DNA from: Caballeronia megalochromosomata
GTDB lineage: Bacteria > Pseudomonadota > Gammaproteobacteria > Burkholderiales > Burkholderiaceae
Length of the DNA: 64,000 nucleotides
Direction of reading: 5' to 3'
Assembly (NCBI GenBank): GCA_001580565.1
Contig: LRBF01000209.1
Location: forward strand, 38,270-102,269
Made by a program: the position numbers and the translations under genes. Under the pieces are notes generated by a model that saw nothing but the letters and a program-made list of their open reading frames with translations, ran no database searches and was not told the DNA's origin. Of this stretch, positions 25,801 through 34,228 are shown in pieces (position 1 is the first letter of the stretch; each line of letters begins with the position of its first letter).

Positions 25801-26745
25801 GTGGCTGTATTCGACATCGACGACATCGTCCAATCGCTTCAGACGGTCCGCCAGCAGTGGCGGGAAATGCAGAAGCGTTCGCTCGAACCGGGCGGGCGCG
25901 AGTTGCCTGCGCGCGAGGCGCTCGCCGATATCATCGGCGCGCTGAAAGGCGCACTCTTTCCAATGCGGCTCGGTCCGCCCGATCTGCGTCAGGAAAGCGA
26001 GAACTTCTACGTCGGCCATGCGCTCGACTTCGCGCTGCAGGGCCTGCTCGCGCAGGCGAAGCTGGAGCTGCAATACAAGGCACGGCATCAGCCGCGCGAC
26101 GACCACGCGGTCGACACGCGCGCGAGCGATGCGATACGCGAGTTCGCCAAAACCCTGCCGCGCATCCGCAGCCTGCTCGACAGCGACATCCTCGCAGCCT
26201 ATCAGGGCGATCCGGCGGCGGGCAGCGTCGACGAAGTATTGCTCTGCTATCCCGGCATTCTCGTGATGATTCACCATCGCATCGCGCACGAGCTTTATCG
26301 GCTCCAGCTGCCGCTGCTCGCGCGCATCGTGGCCGAACTCGCACATGGGGAAACCGGCATCGATATCCATCCCGGTGCGCGCATCGGCTCCGGATTCTTC
26401 ATCGATCACGGCACGGGCGTAGTGATCGGCGAAACGGCCGTGATCGGCAACCACGTACGCATTTATCAGGCGGTGACGCTCGGCGCCAAGCGCTTTCCGC
26501 GCGACGCAGATGGTCATCTCGAGAAAGGGCTCGCACGTCATCCGATCGTCGAGGACGATGTCGTGATCTATGCCGGCGCGACGATCCTCGGACGCGTGAC
26601 GCTCGGACGCGGCGCGGTCATCGGCGGCAATGTGTGGCTCACGCATGATGTTGCGCAAGGTGCGTCGGTCACGCAGGCGCTGTCCCAGAGCGGTGAGTCC
26701 GCGACGCGCGCGCAGACTCTGCAGACCGAGCAGGTCGCGTCATGA
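25801..26745 (+). CDS. Serine O-acetyltransferase (EpsC/SatA type)
   Basis: 314 residues from a GTG start with AAAGGA upstream. An N-terminal helical domain (~1-170) is followed by a left-handed beta helix of hexapeptide repeats: GIDIHPGARIGSGFFIDHGTG, VVIGETAVIGNHVRIYQAVT, LGAKRFPRD, then HPIVEDDVVIYAGATILG. The catalytic His/Asp pair sits in FIDHGTG and neighbours. It makes O-acetylserine from serine and acetyl-CoA, the acceptor for sulfide in cysteine synthesis. It overlaps the XRE gene by four bases (ATGA). The CysE-type inhibitory C-terminal Ile tail is not seen. Its place next to encapsulin and desulfurase links cysteine supply to compartment use. Confidence 0.92.
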   Translation: MAVFDIDDIVQSLQTVRQQWREMQKRSLEPGGRELPAREALADIIGALKGALFPMRLGPPDLRQESENFYVGHALDFALQGLLAQAKLELQYKARHQPRDDHAVDTRASDAIREFAKTLPRIRSLLDSDILAAYQGDPAAGSVDEVLLCYPGILVMIHHRIAHELYRLQLPLLARIVAELAHGETGIDIHPGARIGSGFFIDHGTGVVIGETAVIGNHVRIYQAVTLGAKRFPRDADGHLEKGLARHPIVEDDVVIYAGATILGRVTLGRGAVIGGNVWLTHDVAQGASVTQALSQSGESATRAQTLQTEQVAS

Positions 26746-26999
26746 GCACACTGGTGCAGCATTTCGGCGCGACCGTTCGCGAGCTGCGCGAATCGCACGG
26801 CTGGACGCAGGAACAACTCGCGGAGCACGCAGGTTTGAACCGCTCCTTTGTCGGTGAGATCGAGCGTGGATCGTGCATCGCTTCGATCGTCACTGTCGAC
26901 AAGCTCGCTCAGGCGCTCGGCGTGCCGATGGCGCGGTTGTTGTCGCCCTCTCAGCGCGACGAATCGGAACCGCTGACCGACGCCGCAGGGGAAAAGTAA
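26742..26999 (+). CDS. XRE-family transcriptional regulator
   Basis: 85 residues, essentially one helix-turn-helix domain: GATVRELRESHGWTQEQLAE, HAGLNRSFVGEIERG, VTVDKLAQALGVPMARLL. The short acidic tail has no ligand domain. It is coupled by an ATGA overlap to the serine acetyltransferase gene and lies 103 bases before the encapsulin gene, so it probably regulates this locus. The small size is typical of CysE-linked XRE regulators. Confidence 0.9.
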   Translation: MSTLVQHFGATVRELRESHGWTQEQLAEHAGLNRSFVGEIERGSCIASIVTVDKLAQALGVPMARLLSPSQRDESEPLTDAAGEK

Positions 27000-27102
27000 A
27001 AAAGTGACGGCTATAGCATGTTGAACGGGGTTTGTGGCCTCGTGATAATTACGCCCGTTCATAAGCATTCCCGTTCTTCTCATATAGACTCCGGAGCTTC
27101 AC
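27000..27102 (+). promoter_or_regulatory. Upstream region of the encapsulin-desulfurase pair
   Basis: This 103-base gap is the only break between the rhodanese/acetyltransferase/regulator genes and the encapsulin gene. It is AT-richer than its surroundings (GTGATAATTA, CATATAG near 27079). CCGGAG lies shortly before the ATG at 27103. A separate promoter for the shell and cargo genes is likely; no exact -35/-10 pair is assigned. Confidence 0.35.
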
Positions 27103-28035
27103 ATGACCGCAACAGTCGGCGGCGCGTCCGCGCTCGGCGATACCGCAGCACGGCAACTAGCCAATGCCACCAAGACCGTCCCGCAGCTCTCGACCATCAC
27201 GCCTCGCTGGCTCACGCATCTGTTGCAGTGGGTGCCGGTCGAGGCGGGTATCTATCGTCTAAACCAGGTGAAGAATCCCGAGGCGGTGCGTGCGCTGTGC
27301 ACGCAGCGCGAAGACGAGAGCATGCTGCCGCGAACCTTCGTGCCGTACGAAGAAGCGCCGCGCGAATACTTCCTGAATGCGGTGAGCACCGTGCTCGACG
27401 TGCAGACGCGCGTGGCCGATCTCTACAGTAGCCCGCACGATCAGACGAAGGAACAGTTGCGGCTGACGATCGAGACGATCAAGGAGTTGCAGGAAAGCCA
27501 GCTGATCAACAATCCCGACTACGGCTTGCTTGCCAATGTCGCCGAGGAACAGCGTGTGTTTCCGCTGACCGGCGCGCCGACCCCCGACGATCTCGACGAA
27601 CTGCTCGCGCGGGTGTGGAAAGAGCCCGCGTTCTTTTTGACGCATCCGCTCGCGATCGCCGCGTTCGGCCGCGAATGCACGCGCCGTGGTGTGCCGCCGC
27701 CGACCGTGAGCCTGTTCGGTTCGCAATTCATCACATGGCGCGGCATTCCGCTGATTCCGTCGGACAAGGTGCCGGTTGCGGACAACAAGACCAAGATTCT
27801 GCTCCTGCGTGTCGGCGACAAGCGTCAGGGCGTGGTTGGTCTGTATCAGCCGGGCGTGGCGGGTGAGCAGGGGCCTGGGCTGTCGGTGCGCTTCATGGGC
27901 ATCAACAATCACGCGATCGCGTCGTATCTGATCTCGCTGTATTGCTCGCTCGCCGTGCATTCTCCGGATGCACTGGCCGTTCTGGATGACGTGGAGATCG
28001 CCAAGTACCATGAGTATCCCGACACCTACCGCTAA
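27103..28035 (+). CDS. Family 2A encapsulin shell protein (SrpI-like)
   Basis: 310 residues, matching the size of the cyanobacterial SrpI shell protein. Recognised by its HK97-type fold text: an N-terminal helix region with ITPRWLTHLLQWVPVEAGIYR (split by a Leu-rich helix), FLNAVSTVLDVQTRVADLYSS, PLTGAPTPDDLDELLARVWK, PAFFLTHPLAIAAFGRECTR, VSLFGSQFITWRGIPLIPSD, KTKILLLRVGDKRQGVVGLY and SVRFMGINNHAIASYLISLY. Family 2A encapsulins self-assemble into icosahedral shells that carry cysteine desulfurase cargo. The next gene overlaps it by 26 bases and encodes that cargo. GGAG precedes the ATG. Formerly annotated as crp/fnr or 'major membrane protein' in databases, so it is easily missed. Confidence 0.93.
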   Translation: MTATVGGASALGDTAARQLANATKTVPQLSTITPRWLTHLLQWVPVEAGIYRLNQVKNPEAVRALCTQREDESMLPRTFVPYEEAPREYFLNAVSTVLDVQTRVADLYSSPHDQTKEQLRLTIETIKELQESQLINNPDYGLLANVAEEQRVFPLTGAPTPDDLDELLARVWKEPAFFLTHPLAIAAFGRECTRRGVPPPTVSLFGSQFITWRGIPLIPSDKVPVADNKTKILLLRVGDKRQGVVGLYQPGVAGEQGPGLSVRFMGINNHAIASYLISLYCSLAVHSPDALAVLDDVEIAKYHEYPDTYR

Positions 28036-29992
28036 TCCCGTCAGCCACGTCGCGCCTTCTTTGCCGCAAGCGGATGCGCCCGCAGGCTTGCCCGATGTGG
28101 CGACGCTTGCACGCCTCGCCAACGCGTTCTTTTCGAGCGTGCCGGGAAGCGCCACGCCCGCGGCCGCGAGTCTCGGCAGCGGCGGTGGCGAATCGATTTC
28201 GGCGACGCTGCCGTACACCGCGCCCGTGACGAGCGTGGCGAGCAATCCCGCGCCGCCGGGTTCGCCCCTCGCGGGGCCGGGCGGCACGGGCACCGGTGTG
28301 CCGGGCGTCGCGATTCCGCAAGGTCATGTGCCGGGCGCGAATCTCGCGCCGTCTTCGCCGATCTACGTGCTGTCGCTCGGCAACCGCGCTCCTGCGCTTG
28401 CCCCGCACGCGATCTCGCACGACGCCGTGCCGGACCTCGCACAGACCGTCGCGCCCGCGCTCGAGCCGCGCTTCGGTGGCGCTGCGCTGGGCACGGAGCC
28501 GGTCGAGGTCGAGCGTGCTTCCGCGCCGGGCGCGCTGAGCTCAGGTTATTACTTCCTGAACGAAGGCGGTCAGCCTGCGCACGCGCCTCGGGAAGCACTG
28601 AAGCCCGGACAAGGCGTCAGCGCAGAATCGTTCGGCCTTCCCGGCGACGATTTCCTGCGCTCGCTCTCTGACGAACGGCACGGCACGCCCGCGCCCGGCG
28701 GATTCGATCGCGCGGGTTCGTATTACTTTGCCGAAGACGAGCGCAAGCAGGCGTCCTATGCGAAGTCCGCACATCCTCCGTTCGATATCAACGCAATCCG
28801 CCGCGACTTCCCGATCCTTCAGGAGCGCGTGAACGGCCGCCAGCTCGTCTGGTTCGACAACGCCGCGACGACGCAGAAGCCGCAGGCGGTCATCGACCGG
28901 CTCGCGTATTTCTATGCGCACGAGAACTCGAACATCCACCGAGCGGCGCACGCCATCGCCGGACGCGCGACCGATGCGTACGAAGGCGCGCGCGAAACGG
29001 TGCGGCGCTTCCTCAACGCATCGTCGACGGAAGAGATCATCTTCGTGCGCGGCACGACCGAAGGCATCAATCTGGTGGCCAAGTCGTGGGGCGCGAAGAA
29101 CGTGGGCGAGGGCGACGAGATCATCGTGTCGCATCTGGAGCATCACGCGAACATCGTGCCGTGGCAGCAGCTCGCCGCGGAAAAGGGCGCGAAGCTGCGC
29201 GTGATTCCCGTCGACGACTCGGGTCAGGTCAAGCTCGACGAGTATCAGCGCATGCTCAACGGGCGCACGAAGATCGTGTCGGTGACGCAGGTGTCGAACG
29301 CGCTCGGCACCGTCGTGCCGGTGCAGGAGATCGTCGCGATGGCGCATCGTGCGGGCGCGCGGGCGCTCGTCGACGGCGCGCAGTCGGTGTCGCACATGCG
29401 GGTCGACGTGCAAGCCATCGACGCGGATTTCTTCGTGTTCTCGGGACACAAGATCTTCGGGCCGACGGGCATCGGCGCGGTGTACGGCAAGCGCGAGGTG
29501 CTGGAGGACATGCCGCCGTGGGAAGGCGGCGGCAACATGATCCAGGACGTGACCTTCGAGCGCACGGTGTTTCAGGGTCCGCCGAGCCGCTTCGAGGCAG
29601 GCACCGGCAATATCGCGGATGCGGTCGGTCTTGGCGCGGCGCTCGATTACGTGACGCGCATCGGCATCGAAAACATCGGGCGCTATGAACACGAGCTGCT
29701 CGCGTACGCGACGAACCTGCTGCGTCCGGTGCCGGGCGTGCGGTTGATCGGCACGGCGGACGACAAGGCGAGCGTGCTGTCGTTCGTGCTCAAAGGCTAC
29801 CAGCCGGAAGAAGTCGGGCGTGCGCTGAACGAAGAAGGCATCGCGGTGCGCTCGGGGCACCATTGCGCGCAGCCGATCCTGCGGCGCTTCGGCGTCGAGG
29901 CGACGGTGCGGCCGTCGCTCGCGTTCTACAACACCTGCGATGAAGTCGATCGCTTCATCTCGGTCGTGCGGCATCTGGCGGCGCGACGATGA
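28010..29992 (+). CDS. Cysteine desulfurase with encapsulin-targeting N-terminal extension
   Basis: 660 residues. Residues ~258-660 are a SufS-type (class II) PLP cysteine desulfurase: RRDFPILQERVNGRQLVWFDN, NIHRAAHAIAGRATDAYEGAR, SHLEHHANIVPWQQLA, PLP Lys481 in FSGHKIFGPTG and catalytic Cys619 in RSGHHCAQP. Residues 1-257 are low-complexity Ala/Pro/Gly-rich text, with islands PIYVLSLGNRAP (~117-128), SSGYYFLNEGG (~178-187), LPGDDFLRSL (~210-219) and AGSYYFAEDERKQ (~235-247). In known Family 2A systems such disordered extensions load the enzyme into the shell. The reaction converts cysteine to alanine and enzyme-bound persulfide. The start overlaps the shell gene; alternatives upstream are possible but extend into shell-gene text. 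Confidence 0.93.
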   Translation: MSIPTPTANPVSHVAPSLPQADAPAGLPDVATLARLANAFFSSVPGSATPAAASLGSGGGESISATLPYTAPVTSVASNPAPPGSPLAGPGGTGTGVPGVAIPQGHVPGANLAPSSPIYVLSLGNRAPALAPHAISHDAVPDLAQTVAPALEPRFGGAALGTEPVEVERASAPGALSSGYYFLNEGGQPAHAPREALKPGQGVSAESFGLPGDDFLRSLSDERHGTPAPGGFDRAGSYYFAEDERKQASYAKSAHPPFDINAIRRDFPILQERVNGRQLVWFDNAATTQKPQAVIDRLAYFYAHENSNIHRAAHAIAGRATDAYEGARETVRRFLNASSTEEIIFVRGTTEGINLVAKSWGAKNVGEGDEIIVSHLEHHANIVPWQQLAAEKGAKLRVIPVDDSGQVKLDEYQRMLNGRTKIVSVTQVSNALGTVVPVQEIVAMAHRAGARALVDGAQSVSHMRVDVQAIDADFFVFSGHKIFGPTGIGAVYGKREVLEDMPPWEGGGNMIQDVTFERTVFQGPPSRFEAGTGNIADAVGLGAALDYVTRIGIENIGRYEHELLAYATNLLRPVPGVRLIGTADDKASVLSFVLKGYQPEEVGRALNEEGIAVRSGHHCAQPILRRFGVEATVRPSLAFYNTCDEVDRFISVVRHLAARR

Positions 29993-29997
29993 AACGG

Positions 29998-30025
29998 CGC
30001 GGCGCATGAACGCTCATGCGCCGCG
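29998..30025 (+). terminator. Rho-independent type hairpin after the cysteine desulfurase gene
   Basis: Perfect 12-bp arms CGCGGCGCATGA (29998-30009) and TCATGCGCCGCG (30014-30025) enclose the loop ACGC, followed by TTTCT. It starts five bases after the stop codon and lies between convergent genes, so it may end transcription from both sides. Confidence 0.85.
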
Positions 30026-30059
30026 TTTCTCATCGCAAGCACAAAGGTATTCGCGTCCC

Positions 30060-31262
30060 TCACACCTTGCCGAGCACGCCAAGCCAGGCCTGCCCGATGA
30101 CTTCATGGGCCGCATCCGCATTGGGTGGATGAAACGCGCCGGCGCGCACATCGCGATAAAGCCGTTCGAGTTCGTTGTTCCGCGACAGTGACGCCGCGCC
30201 CGCGATCTTCAACGCGAGGTTCACTACGCGCAACGCGCCATCGACCGCATGTTGCTTCGCCGCGAGCAGATGCGCGATCCACCGCTCATCATCGCCATAG
30301 CCCGTCCACCAGCGCTCTGCCGCGCGTTCGACCAGCGCCTCGATGCTCGCGAGCTCGATGGCCGCCTGCGCGACCGCCTGCTGCGTGAGCGGCTTGTAGG
30401 CGTACGTCTTGCCGCCAATGGCCGGCGAACTGCGCTGCTTCGCCGATTCCACCGCCACGTCGAAGGCGCGCTTCGCGATGCCGTAGTAGACCGCGCCGAG
30501 GCCCGGCAGCACCGCGCCCAGAATCCCATCGACGAAGGGATCGTCGGGAATGCCCGCAGGCAGCACGCGGATCACCCGCTCGCGCGGTGTGATCGCGCCT
30601 TCGAGCCAGGTGTCGTCGCTGCGCGTCGCGCGCAGGCCGAGCGCATCCCAGGTTTTCACCGTGCGATGTCCGCCTGAGTCGCGCCGAATGAACGCGTGCA
30701 CGATCTTCGGCGCCTGCGGGTCGGTATCGTCGATGCCGTGGACGCCGAGCCAGTCCCATGCGGGCGCGAGCGAAGTGAAGATCTTGCGCCCGTCGAAGCG
30801 ATAGCCGCCGTCGGGCAACGGCGTCGCCTTCACAGATGACCACGCGAGTCCGAGATCGTTGCCCGGCTCGCCGTGACCCGCGGCGAACACCTTGCCCGCG
30901 CCCGCTTCCTCGAGAATCCATTTGGCCGATGTGTCACCTCGCCGATACAGATGCAGCGCCGCGCCGACCCAATACAGATGCATGTTCAGCGCGAGCGCGG
31001 TCGATGGCGCGCGCGAAGCGAGCCGTGCCTGTTCGCGCAGCAGTTGCGGCAAGCTGAGGCCGAGGCCGCCGAATTCGACCGGCACGCTGGCCCGCAGAAA
31101 ATTCGCCTCGTGCAGATCGCGCAAGTCCTCGGAGAAGAACTGATTCTCAAGATCGTAAGCCGCGGCGCGGCTGCCGATGGCATCGAGCAGGGCGCCGGAC
31201 AGCAGACGGGACGCGTCGCTCGCGGCGGGCGGTGCACTCACGGGTTCGAGTACTACGCTCAT
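30060..31262 (-). CDS. Acyl-CoA dehydrogenase-fold flavin monooxygenase (SfnB/DszC-like)
   Basis: 400 residues. Marks: EDLRDLHEANFLRASVPVEF, FGGLGLSLPQLLREQARLAS, LALNMHLYWVGAALHLYRRG, PDGGYRFDGRKIFTSLAPAW, WDALGLRATRSDDTWLEGAI and the C-terminal LSRNNELERLYRDVRAGAFH. The last motif groups it with the protein at 4591 rather than with the DszC-like set. It converges on the cysteine desulfurase gene across a terminator hairpin and is followed upstream by an AhpD-like gene (31285), forming a two-gene minus-strand unit with 22 bases between them. Role as FMNH2- or FAD-dependent oxygenase on an organosulfur or related compound is inferred. Confidence 0.82.
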   Translation of the reverse strand: MSVVLEPVSAPPAASDASRLLSGALLDAIGSRAAAYDLENQFFSEDLRDLHEANFLRASVPVEFGGLGLSLPQLLREQARLASRAPSTALALNMHLYWVGAALHLYRRGDTSAKWILEEAGAGKVFAAGHGEPGNDLGLAWSSVKATPLPDGGYRFDGRKIFTSLAPAWDWLGVHGIDDTDPQAPKIVHAFIRRDSGGHRTVKTWDALGLRATRSDDTWLEGAITPRERVIRVLPAGIPDDPFVDGILGAVLPGLGAVYYGIAKRAFDVAVESAKQRSSPAIGGKTYAYKPLTQQAVAQAAIELASIEALVERAAERWWTGYGDDERWIAHLLAAKQHAVDGALRVVNLALKIAGAASLSRNNELERLYRDVRAGAFHPPNADAAHEVIGQAWLGVLGKV

Positions 31263-31284
31263 CGAATCTCTCCTTTATCCGCCG

Positions 31285-31860
31285 TCATGCCAGAGCCGAG
31301 AAATACTTCTCGTCCGGGACGACGCCAGTGGCGATGAAAATGCGGTTCGTATGGTTGAACCATGACGCGGTCTCGACCGCTTCGAGTATGTCGGCGTCGT
31401 CGAGGCCGAGACTGCGCAGGCGGTCGAAGTCCTTGCCGGTGATCGCACGCGGCGACGTGGTGATCGCTTCGGCGATTTCGGCGAGGGCGAGCTGACGCGG
31501 CGACAGCTCCGCGAGGTGATAGTCGAGCGCGATGCGGCGCGCCTGCACGCGGTCGCGCAACGCCTCGCCGAGCGCATGCGCGTGATGAATCGCGCACAGC
31601 CCGCAGCCATTCGTGCGCGACACGACGACCGCGATCAGCTCGCGCTCGTCGATCGGCAGCCGGCCGTTCGCAACACTGAAGAGCTTCTCGAAGTATTGCG
31701 TGAAGCGGCGTGCTGTATCGGGATTTAGGGACAGCGCGCGGATCCAGTTGTCGCCGCCGTGCTGCTCGATGAGTTGCCGGAGATCGTCGCTCAACGTGTC
31801 GAACTCCGGCACGTTGAGCCGGCCGATGAGATTCGCCTCCGTGTCAAGGACTTCCGACAT
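31285..31860 (-). CDS. AhpD/CMD-family peroxidase-related protein
   Basis: 191 residues from ATG 31860 with GAGG upstream. The carboxymuconolactone decarboxylase/AhpD fold is shown by LPIDERELIAVVVSRTNGCG and the redox motif CGLCAIHHAHAL (CxxC with a downstream His). Members act as alkylhydroperoxidases or disulfide reductases. It shares length and plan with the gene at 32070 on the other side of the promoter, so the two are divergent paralogues. Association with flavin monooxygenases, which leak peroxide, is a reasonable explanation. Confidence 0.88.
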   Translation of the reverse strand: MSEVLDTEANLIGRLNVPEFDTLSDDLRQLIEQHGGDNWIRALSLNPDTARRFTQYFEKLFSVANGRLPIDERELIAVVVSRTNGCGLCAIHHAHALGEALRDRVQARRIALDYHLAELSPRQLALAEIAEAITTSPRAITGKDFDRLRSLGLDDADILEAVETASWFNHTNRIFIATGVVPDEKYFSALA

Positions 31861-32069
31861 ATCGCATTCCTCGCCTGAAGGGAGTGAAAAGAAGCTGCAA
31901 CCCATTATGCGCAGCGCTTTCTCAGGCGATCCAATATCGATTTGCGATTTGCAATTCGTCCGGCGCGATGTCGCCGAACGCCGATTAGCATATGAGAAAT
32001 CCGTCATACCGCGAACCGGCACATGCGTTAAGTTTGAGGTCCGAAACTTTGCGCCAGGAGAATCCCCTA
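31861..32069. promoter_or_regulatory. Divergent promoter between two AhpD-like genes
   Basis: This 209-base region separates two divergent paralogous genes. It contains a TTGCGATTTGCAATTCG stretch (two overlapping TTTGC/TTGC repeats near 31947-31963) and a CATATG at 31989-31994. No confident promoter boxes are assigned. Confidence 0.3.
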
Positions 32070-32714
32070 ATGTCCACGATCGCAGCGTCCGATCCGTTCG
32101 CCGAACATCTGTATGCACGCGATGCCGATGCGCAAAGGGAACCGGTCTCGCGCTTTCGCGTGCCCGACGAGGCGCGCCTGCCGCCGCATGTCGCCTCGAT
32201 CCACGCGAAGTTTCGCCGGCAGTACGGCTTCGTGCCGAACTGGCTCGTCGCGCTCTCGGTCAATCCCGATACCGCCTATCGACTCGTCACGTTCTACGAG
32301 CATCTGTTCGATCCGCACCGCAGCCATCTGACTGCCGCGGAGCGGGAACTGATCGCGGTGGTCACGTCGGCCGCGAACGAGTGCAGCTACTGCGTGTTCA
32401 ACCACACGCAGGCGCTCGCGAACGTGCTGGGCGATACGGTGCGTGCGCAGCGCATCGCGCAGGGCTTTCGTCACGTGCGTCTTTCGGCGAAGGAAGCCGC
32501 GCTCGCGGAAATCTCGGAGCGTCTCACGCGCGATCCGGGCGGTATCCGCGAGGAAGATCTCCAAGCGCTGCGCTCGATCGGCTTCACGCAGCAAGCCGTG
32601 ACCGAGGTGTTGGAGATATCGGCGTTCTTCAACTACGCCAATCGCTTGACGATCGCGCTGAACGTCGTGCCGGACGATCAGCTTTTTGCGGGCCGGGATC
32701 TCGGTCGCGCGTGA
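32070..32714 (+). CDS. AhpD/CMD-family peroxidase-related protein
   Basis: 214 residues from ATG 32070, with CAGGAG upstream. Marks: FRRQYGFVPNWLVALSVNPD, LTAAERELIAVVTSAANECS and CSYCVFNHTQAL (CxxC plus His), then AEISERLTRDPGGIREEDLQ. It is paralogous to the protein at 31285. The next gene is the DszA-like monooxygenase at 32792, 77 bases on, probably cotranscribed, which suggests a protective or redox-relay job beside a flavin oxygenase. Confidence 0.88.
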   Translation: MSTIAASDPFAEHLYARDADAQREPVSRFRVPDEARLPPHVASIHAKFRRQYGFVPNWLVALSVNPDTAYRLVTFYEHLFDPHRSHLTAAERELIAVVTSAANECSYCVFNHTQALANVLGDTVRAQRIAQGFRHVRLSAKEAALAEISERLTRDPGGIREEDLQALRSIGFTQQAVTEVLEISAFFNYANRLTIALNVVPDDQLFAGRDLGRA

Positions 32715-32791
32715 AAAGGAGGCCGTTTCAGCGCGTTTTTTCGAGTTGCAGTACCTTGGCGCGATCCGCCACTCGTTCATCAATCGACGCG

Positions 32792-34123
32792 ATGTCAACC
32801 ACCCGACAACTCCATCTCGGCGCGTTCATGCGACCGGTCAGCCTGCATACCGGCGCCTGGCGTTTCCCCGGTGCCTGGCCCGACGCCAACTTCAACTTCA
32901 GGCATCTCAAACGATTCGTGCAGACGCTCGAAAGCGCCTGTTTCGATGCGTTCTTCATGGCCGATCACCTCGCCGTGCTCAACATGCCCGTGGATGCGTT
33001 GAAGCGCAGCCATACCGCGACGTCGTTCGAGCCGTTCACGCTGCTTTCCGCGCTTGCCGCCGTGACCGAACGCATCGGGCTGATCGCGACGGCTTCGACC
33101 ACCTTCGACGAGCCGTATCACATCGCGCGGCGTTTCGCGTCGCTCGATCATCTAAGCGATGGGCGCGCGGGATGGAATCTCGTCACCACATCGAATCCCG
33201 ACGCGGCCCTCAACTTCGGCCGCGACGAACACATGGAGCACGACGAGCGCTATCGCCGTGCGCACGAGTTCTACGATGTCGTCACGGGCCTCTGGGACAG
33301 CTGGACCGACGACGCCTTCGTGCGCGACGCCGAAAGCGGCCTCTTCTTCGATCCCGACAAGCTGCACGTGCTCGACCACAAGGGCGCGTATCTGTCGGTG
33401 CGCGGGCCGCTGAACATCGCGCGGCCGGTGCAGGGCTGGCCGGTGGTGGTGCAGGCGGGATCGTCGACAGCGGGGATGCAGCTTGCCGCCGAAACCGCCG
33501 ATGCGGTCTTCACCGCGCAGCCGAATCTCGCGGCGGGCAAGCGTTTCTATGCCGATGTCAAAGGCCGCATGGAACGGCTCGGGCGCGCGCGTGAACATCT
33601 GAAGATTCTGCCGGGCGCGTTCGTCGTGGTGGGCGATTCGCGTGACGAAGCGCTGGAGAAGCGTGCGCTGCTCGACACCTTCGTGCATGACGAGAGCGGC
33701 TTCGCTTCGCTGTCGATCGCGCTCGGTCACGATGTCTCATCGTTCGATCCGGACGGCCCCTTGCCCGAGATTCCCGAAACCAATGCGAGCAAGAGCGCGC
33801 GCGAGCGCGTGATCGACATGGCGCGCGCCGAAGGGCTCACCGTGCGTCAACTGGCGCAGCGTGTCGGCGGCTATTCGGGCTTGCAGATGATCGGGACCGC
33901 GACGGATATCGCGGATCAGATGGAGCAGTGGCTCGTCGAGGAAGGCAGCGACGGTTTCAACGTGATGTTTCCGTATCTGCCCGCGGGCCTCGACGATTTC
34001 GTGGCCAAGGTCGTGCCCGAGTTGCAGCGGCGCGGCATCTTCCGCCGCGCGTACGACGGGGCGACCTTACGCGAGCATCTGGGCTTGCCGAGGCCGGGCA
34101 ATCGGTTCTTCGAGCAGCGCTGA
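32792..34123 (+). CDS. DszA/NtaA-family FMNH2-dependent monooxygenase
   Basis: 443 residues from ATG 32792. It aligns by eye with DszA over its full length: RQLHLGAFMRPVSLHTGAWR, HLKRFVQTLESACFDAFFMA, SFEPFTLLSALAAVTERIGL, TTFDEPYHIARRFASLDHLS, GRAGWNLVTTSNPDAALNFG, EHDERYRRAHEFYDVVTGLW, VVVQAGSSTAGMQLAAETAD and the ending GIFRRAYDGATLREHLGLPR. DszA opens the thiophene ring of dibenzothiophene sulfone to a sulfinate; other members act on different sulfones or on aminopolycarboxylates. It lies near a FMN reductase gene (34229) and a strongly DszC-like gene (35042), which supports an organosulfur role. Confidence 0.9.
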   Translation: MSTTRQLHLGAFMRPVSLHTGAWRFPGAWPDANFNFRHLKRFVQTLESACFDAFFMADHLAVLNMPVDALKRSHTATSFEPFTLLSALAAVTERIGLIATASTTFDEPYHIARRFASLDHLSDGRAGWNLVTTSNPDAALNFGRDEHMEHDERYRRAHEFYDVVTGLWDSWTDDAFVRDAESGLFFDPDKLHVLDHKGAYLSVRGPLNIARPVQGWPVVVQAGSSTAGMQLAAETADAVFTAQPNLAAGKRFYADVKGRMERLGRAREHLKILPGAFVVVGDSRDEALEKRALLDTFVHDESGFASLSIALGHDVSSFDPDGPLPEIPETNASKSARERVIDMARAEGLTVRQLAQRVGGYSGLQMIGTATDIADQMEQWLVEEGSDGFNVMFPYLPAGLDDFVAKVVPELQRRGIFRRAYDGATLREHLGLPRPGNRFFEQR

Positions 34124-34228
34124 TCCGCGCATCAGTCTCCGGAGCGCAGCCAGCCGGCTTGTTCGGCGGGCAAGCCGTCAGCTTATCGTCGCGCCGCGTC
34201 GCGGCAAAACAAGAGCGCAGGGCACGAT

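Noticed and set aside
28541..30007. Antisense open frame opposite the cysteine desulfurase gene
   Set aside because: Arg/His/Asp-rich shadow of a clear PLP enzyme gene; no start signal and no recognisable domain.
34155..34177. CGGCTTG/CAAGCCG hairpin after the DszA-like gene as a terminator
   Set aside because: Only 7-bp arms, a 9-base loop and no T-run; too weak to annotate.
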